Positions 62,462-64,000 of a stretch of 64,000 nucleotides of DNA are shown here, one piece after another. This DNA is from Myxococcaceae bacterium (GTDB lineage Bacteria > Myxococcota > Myxococcia > Myxococcales > Myxococcaceae). Under the pieces are notes generated by a model. That model saw only the letters and a program-made list of their open reading frames with translations, searched no databases and was not told the DNA's origin. The DNA is taken from contig JAFGNZ010000326.1 in assembly GCA_016926755.1 (NCBI GenBank), positions 1 to 64,000 on the forward strand. The letters are read 5' to 3'. The position numbers and the translations under genes are program-made. Each line of letters opens with the position of its first letter. Within the stretch, counting starts at the first letter, position 1.

Positions 62462-64000
62462 CTACTCGGCAGGGCACGGCTTGATCGGGCGGGGGCACTC
62501 GGCCTCCGGTCCCGGGAAGCAGCAAAGATCATCCACGTCGCGCGGCAGCACGATCCACCGGGGCCGGGCGGCGCTCACCTGGCGCAGGTGGCCGGTGACG
62601 TTGAAGGTGGCCCTGTGCAGCAGGCGGCACTGGCGGGCGCGCTCGGCGTCCGGATCCCGCTCGTTGCAGTCCACCTGGAGATCCGGCACGGCGTCCCGTG
62701 TGACGATGTTGATGCGCGTGCGGCTGTTGAGCGCCACGTGGCACTGTCTCTGGTTGATCAGCTCCCCGTCCGCCAGGAAGGCCACGTACAGCTCGTCGCC
62801 CGTGAGCGTGTGCTCCAGGAGCTCCTTGGCGGCCAGCGGGGCGTCCTCCAAGGTGGCCTCCACCGAGGAGGGGCCGAACTTCACCCGCACCGGCGTGTCA
62901 CACCACACGCGCACCTGGGCCGGGCCGGTGACGCCCGCATTCAGCGCCGTCGTCGTCCTGCTGGACTGGGTGAGGGACACCTTGACGATCTGCGTGCGGT
63001 AGGGCAGCGAGTCATCGAACCCCGCCTCGCGCGGGCCGGGGCCGGACATCTCCACCACGAACTGGCCGAAGCTGTTGTACGTGCTGCGCTCCGAGCAGAT
63101 CTTCCCGGCGAACTCACCCAGGCCCACCGTGCAGTCGATGTTGCACTGGCGCTCGCTGACGTCCGGATCGGTGGGGTTGTCCTCGAAGCAGGAGGTGTAG
63201 GGCGCGCCGCCCTGGCCCGGACAGAAGAAGGGGACGGTGCCATTGCCGTTGGCGTCACAGCTCTTGAAGGCCTGCGGGAAGCGCACGCGGCGCAGCTTCA
63301 CCAGCGAGGACTCCAGGCTCTCCATCTTCATGTTGCCGTAGCTGTAGCCGCACAGCGTGTCGGTGACGTAGGGCTCCACCCGGTTGTCCATCCCGCAGTA
63401 GCGCCCGGTGATCTCCGTCGCCGGCACCTGGTCCAGGTACTTGGTCCACTCCGCTGGCGGCAGCTCGCGCACCCGCTCGCGGATGACCCAGGCGGGGAAG
63501 GTGAGCTGCGTGGTGGCCGCGAAGTCCTGCACCGAGCCGGAGATGGCCCAGAGCAGATCCCCCGGGTACAGGCCTTCGGGGAACGAGTAGTTGTAGATGT
63601 AGATCGAGCCGTAGGTGCCGGGCAGGAAGCCACTCGGCTCGGGCGTGCGGACGTTGGAGCCGGCGCCGGTGTACTCGCGCACGCGGCAGGCCGTCATGTC
63701 CGTGACGAAGAAGCCGCCGGGATCCAGCCCCGTCACCACCATGGTGACGAGCTTGCCGTCGTTGGGATCCTTCCTCGACGGATCGTTGGGGGCATACCCC
63801 GGGGGGCAGCTCTGCGTGAGGGGCTCGCCGGACTCCGGGGGGCGCCCCACGGTGAGGAACTGCCCGACGAAGGGCGAGCCGCGGTTGTCGTTGTAGCTGT
63901 CCGGCTCCTGCACGCGCGAGAGCGTGGGCTCCTCGAAGTAGACGGGCGCCGTCAGGCCCGTGGCGTAGCTGTACGGGCCGGAGTCCCGCGGCAGTGGCCC
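62462..64000 (-). CDS. Cysteine-rich secreted protein, 5' end cut by the window edge
   Basis: At least 512 residues; the frame is open through 64000 (reading PRDSGPYSYATG near the edge), so the start lies outside. Many cysteines (CRVREY, RYCGMDN, TLCGYSYG, CFEDN, CNIDCTVG, DDLCCFPG, CPRPIKPC) point to an exported, disulfide-bonded protein. There are no clear catalytic motifs or membrane segments, and the family is unknown. Its placement before the outer-membrane barrel suggests a surface or envelope role. Confidence 0.78.
   Translation of the reverse strand, partial: GPLPRDSGPYSYATGLTAPVYFEEPTLSRVQEPDSYNDNRGSPFVGQFLTVGRPPESGEPLTQSCPPGYAPNDPSRKDPNDGKLVTMVVTGLDPGGFFVTDMTACRVREYTGAGSNVRTPEPSGFLPGTYGSIYIYNYSFPEGLYPGDLLWAISGSVQDFAATTQLTFPAWVIRERVRELPPAEWTKYLDQVPATEITGRYCGMDNRVEPYVTDTLCGYSYGNMKMESLESSLVKLRRVRFPQAFKSCDANGNGTVPFFCPGQGGAPYTSCFEDNPTDPDVSERQCNIDCTVGLGEFAGKICSERSTYNSFGQFVVEMSGPGPREAGFDDSLPYRTQIVKVSLTQSSRTTTALNAGVTGPAQVRVWCDTPVRVKFGPSSVEATLEDAPLAAKELLEHTLTGDELYVAFLADGELINQRQCHVALNSRTRINIVTRDAVPDLQVDCNERDPDAERARQCRLLHRATFNVTGHLRQVSAARPRWIVLPRDVDDLCCFPGPEAECPRPIKPCPAE

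Overview
This is a high-GC chromosomal window whose features point to a myxobacterium, most likely suborder Cystobacterineae. The strongest markers are a near-canonical CdnL, a MYXO-CTERM sorting tail on a secreted metalloprotease, FHA/TPR scaffold proteins, GTG and TTG starts with GC-biased third codon positions, and many short lipoproteins. The genus assignment is inference. I saw no rRNA, tRNA, CRISPR array, insertion sequence or prophage.

Layout. 0-2 kb is accessory: an orphan polymorphic-toxin C-terminus with a probable immunity gene, a repeat-bearing noncoding stretch, and an orphan lipoprotein. 2-11 kb holds a PAP2 phosphatase, an AddAB-type helicase-nuclease pair and purA. 11-20.9 kb carries TPR, PH-domain and FHA proteins, a CBM9-like lipoprotein, comEC and cdnL. 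20.9-27.2 kb is housekeeping: cysS, a uvrB-uvrC operon and a DUF507 gene. 27.2-29.4 kb has a Pro/Thr/Gly-rich secreted protein and a small orphan. 29.4-33.1 kb is a porin/imelysin/DUF1111 operon of the kind tied to iron acquisition. 33.2-36.7 kb is a DUF3108-DUF4091-DUF3108 envelope operon, the best candidate here for an undescribed system. 37-41.4 kb holds a zinc-ribbon protein, a PLP-binding protein, Maf, a GAF-GGDEF diguanylate cyclase and a BBE-type flavoenzyme. 41.5-47.8 kb has a PpiD-like chaperone divergent from mreC-mreD-mrdA-rodA. 47.8-51.7 kb has mgtE, a PilZ protein, an AT-hook/Cys3His small protein and thioredoxin. 51.7-55.6 kb is the tetrapyrrole cluster (hemX-like, hemA, hemC, hemD). 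55.7-64 kb has the metalloprotease, a GspE/PilB ATPase, hemN, an outer-membrane barrel and a cysteine-rich protein running off the right edge.

Functional links. The hem genes supply heme, which the diheme DUF1111 protein would use. mreCD-mrdA-rodA form the cell-elongation module, with PpiD likely folding exported proteins. AddAB and UvrBC are repair systems. GGDEF and PilZ proteins are a c-di-GMP producer and receptor type, but they are not co-transcribed. Start codons were chosen on Shine-Dalgarno spacing, signal peptides and spacing to neighbours, so many differ from the longest open frame.
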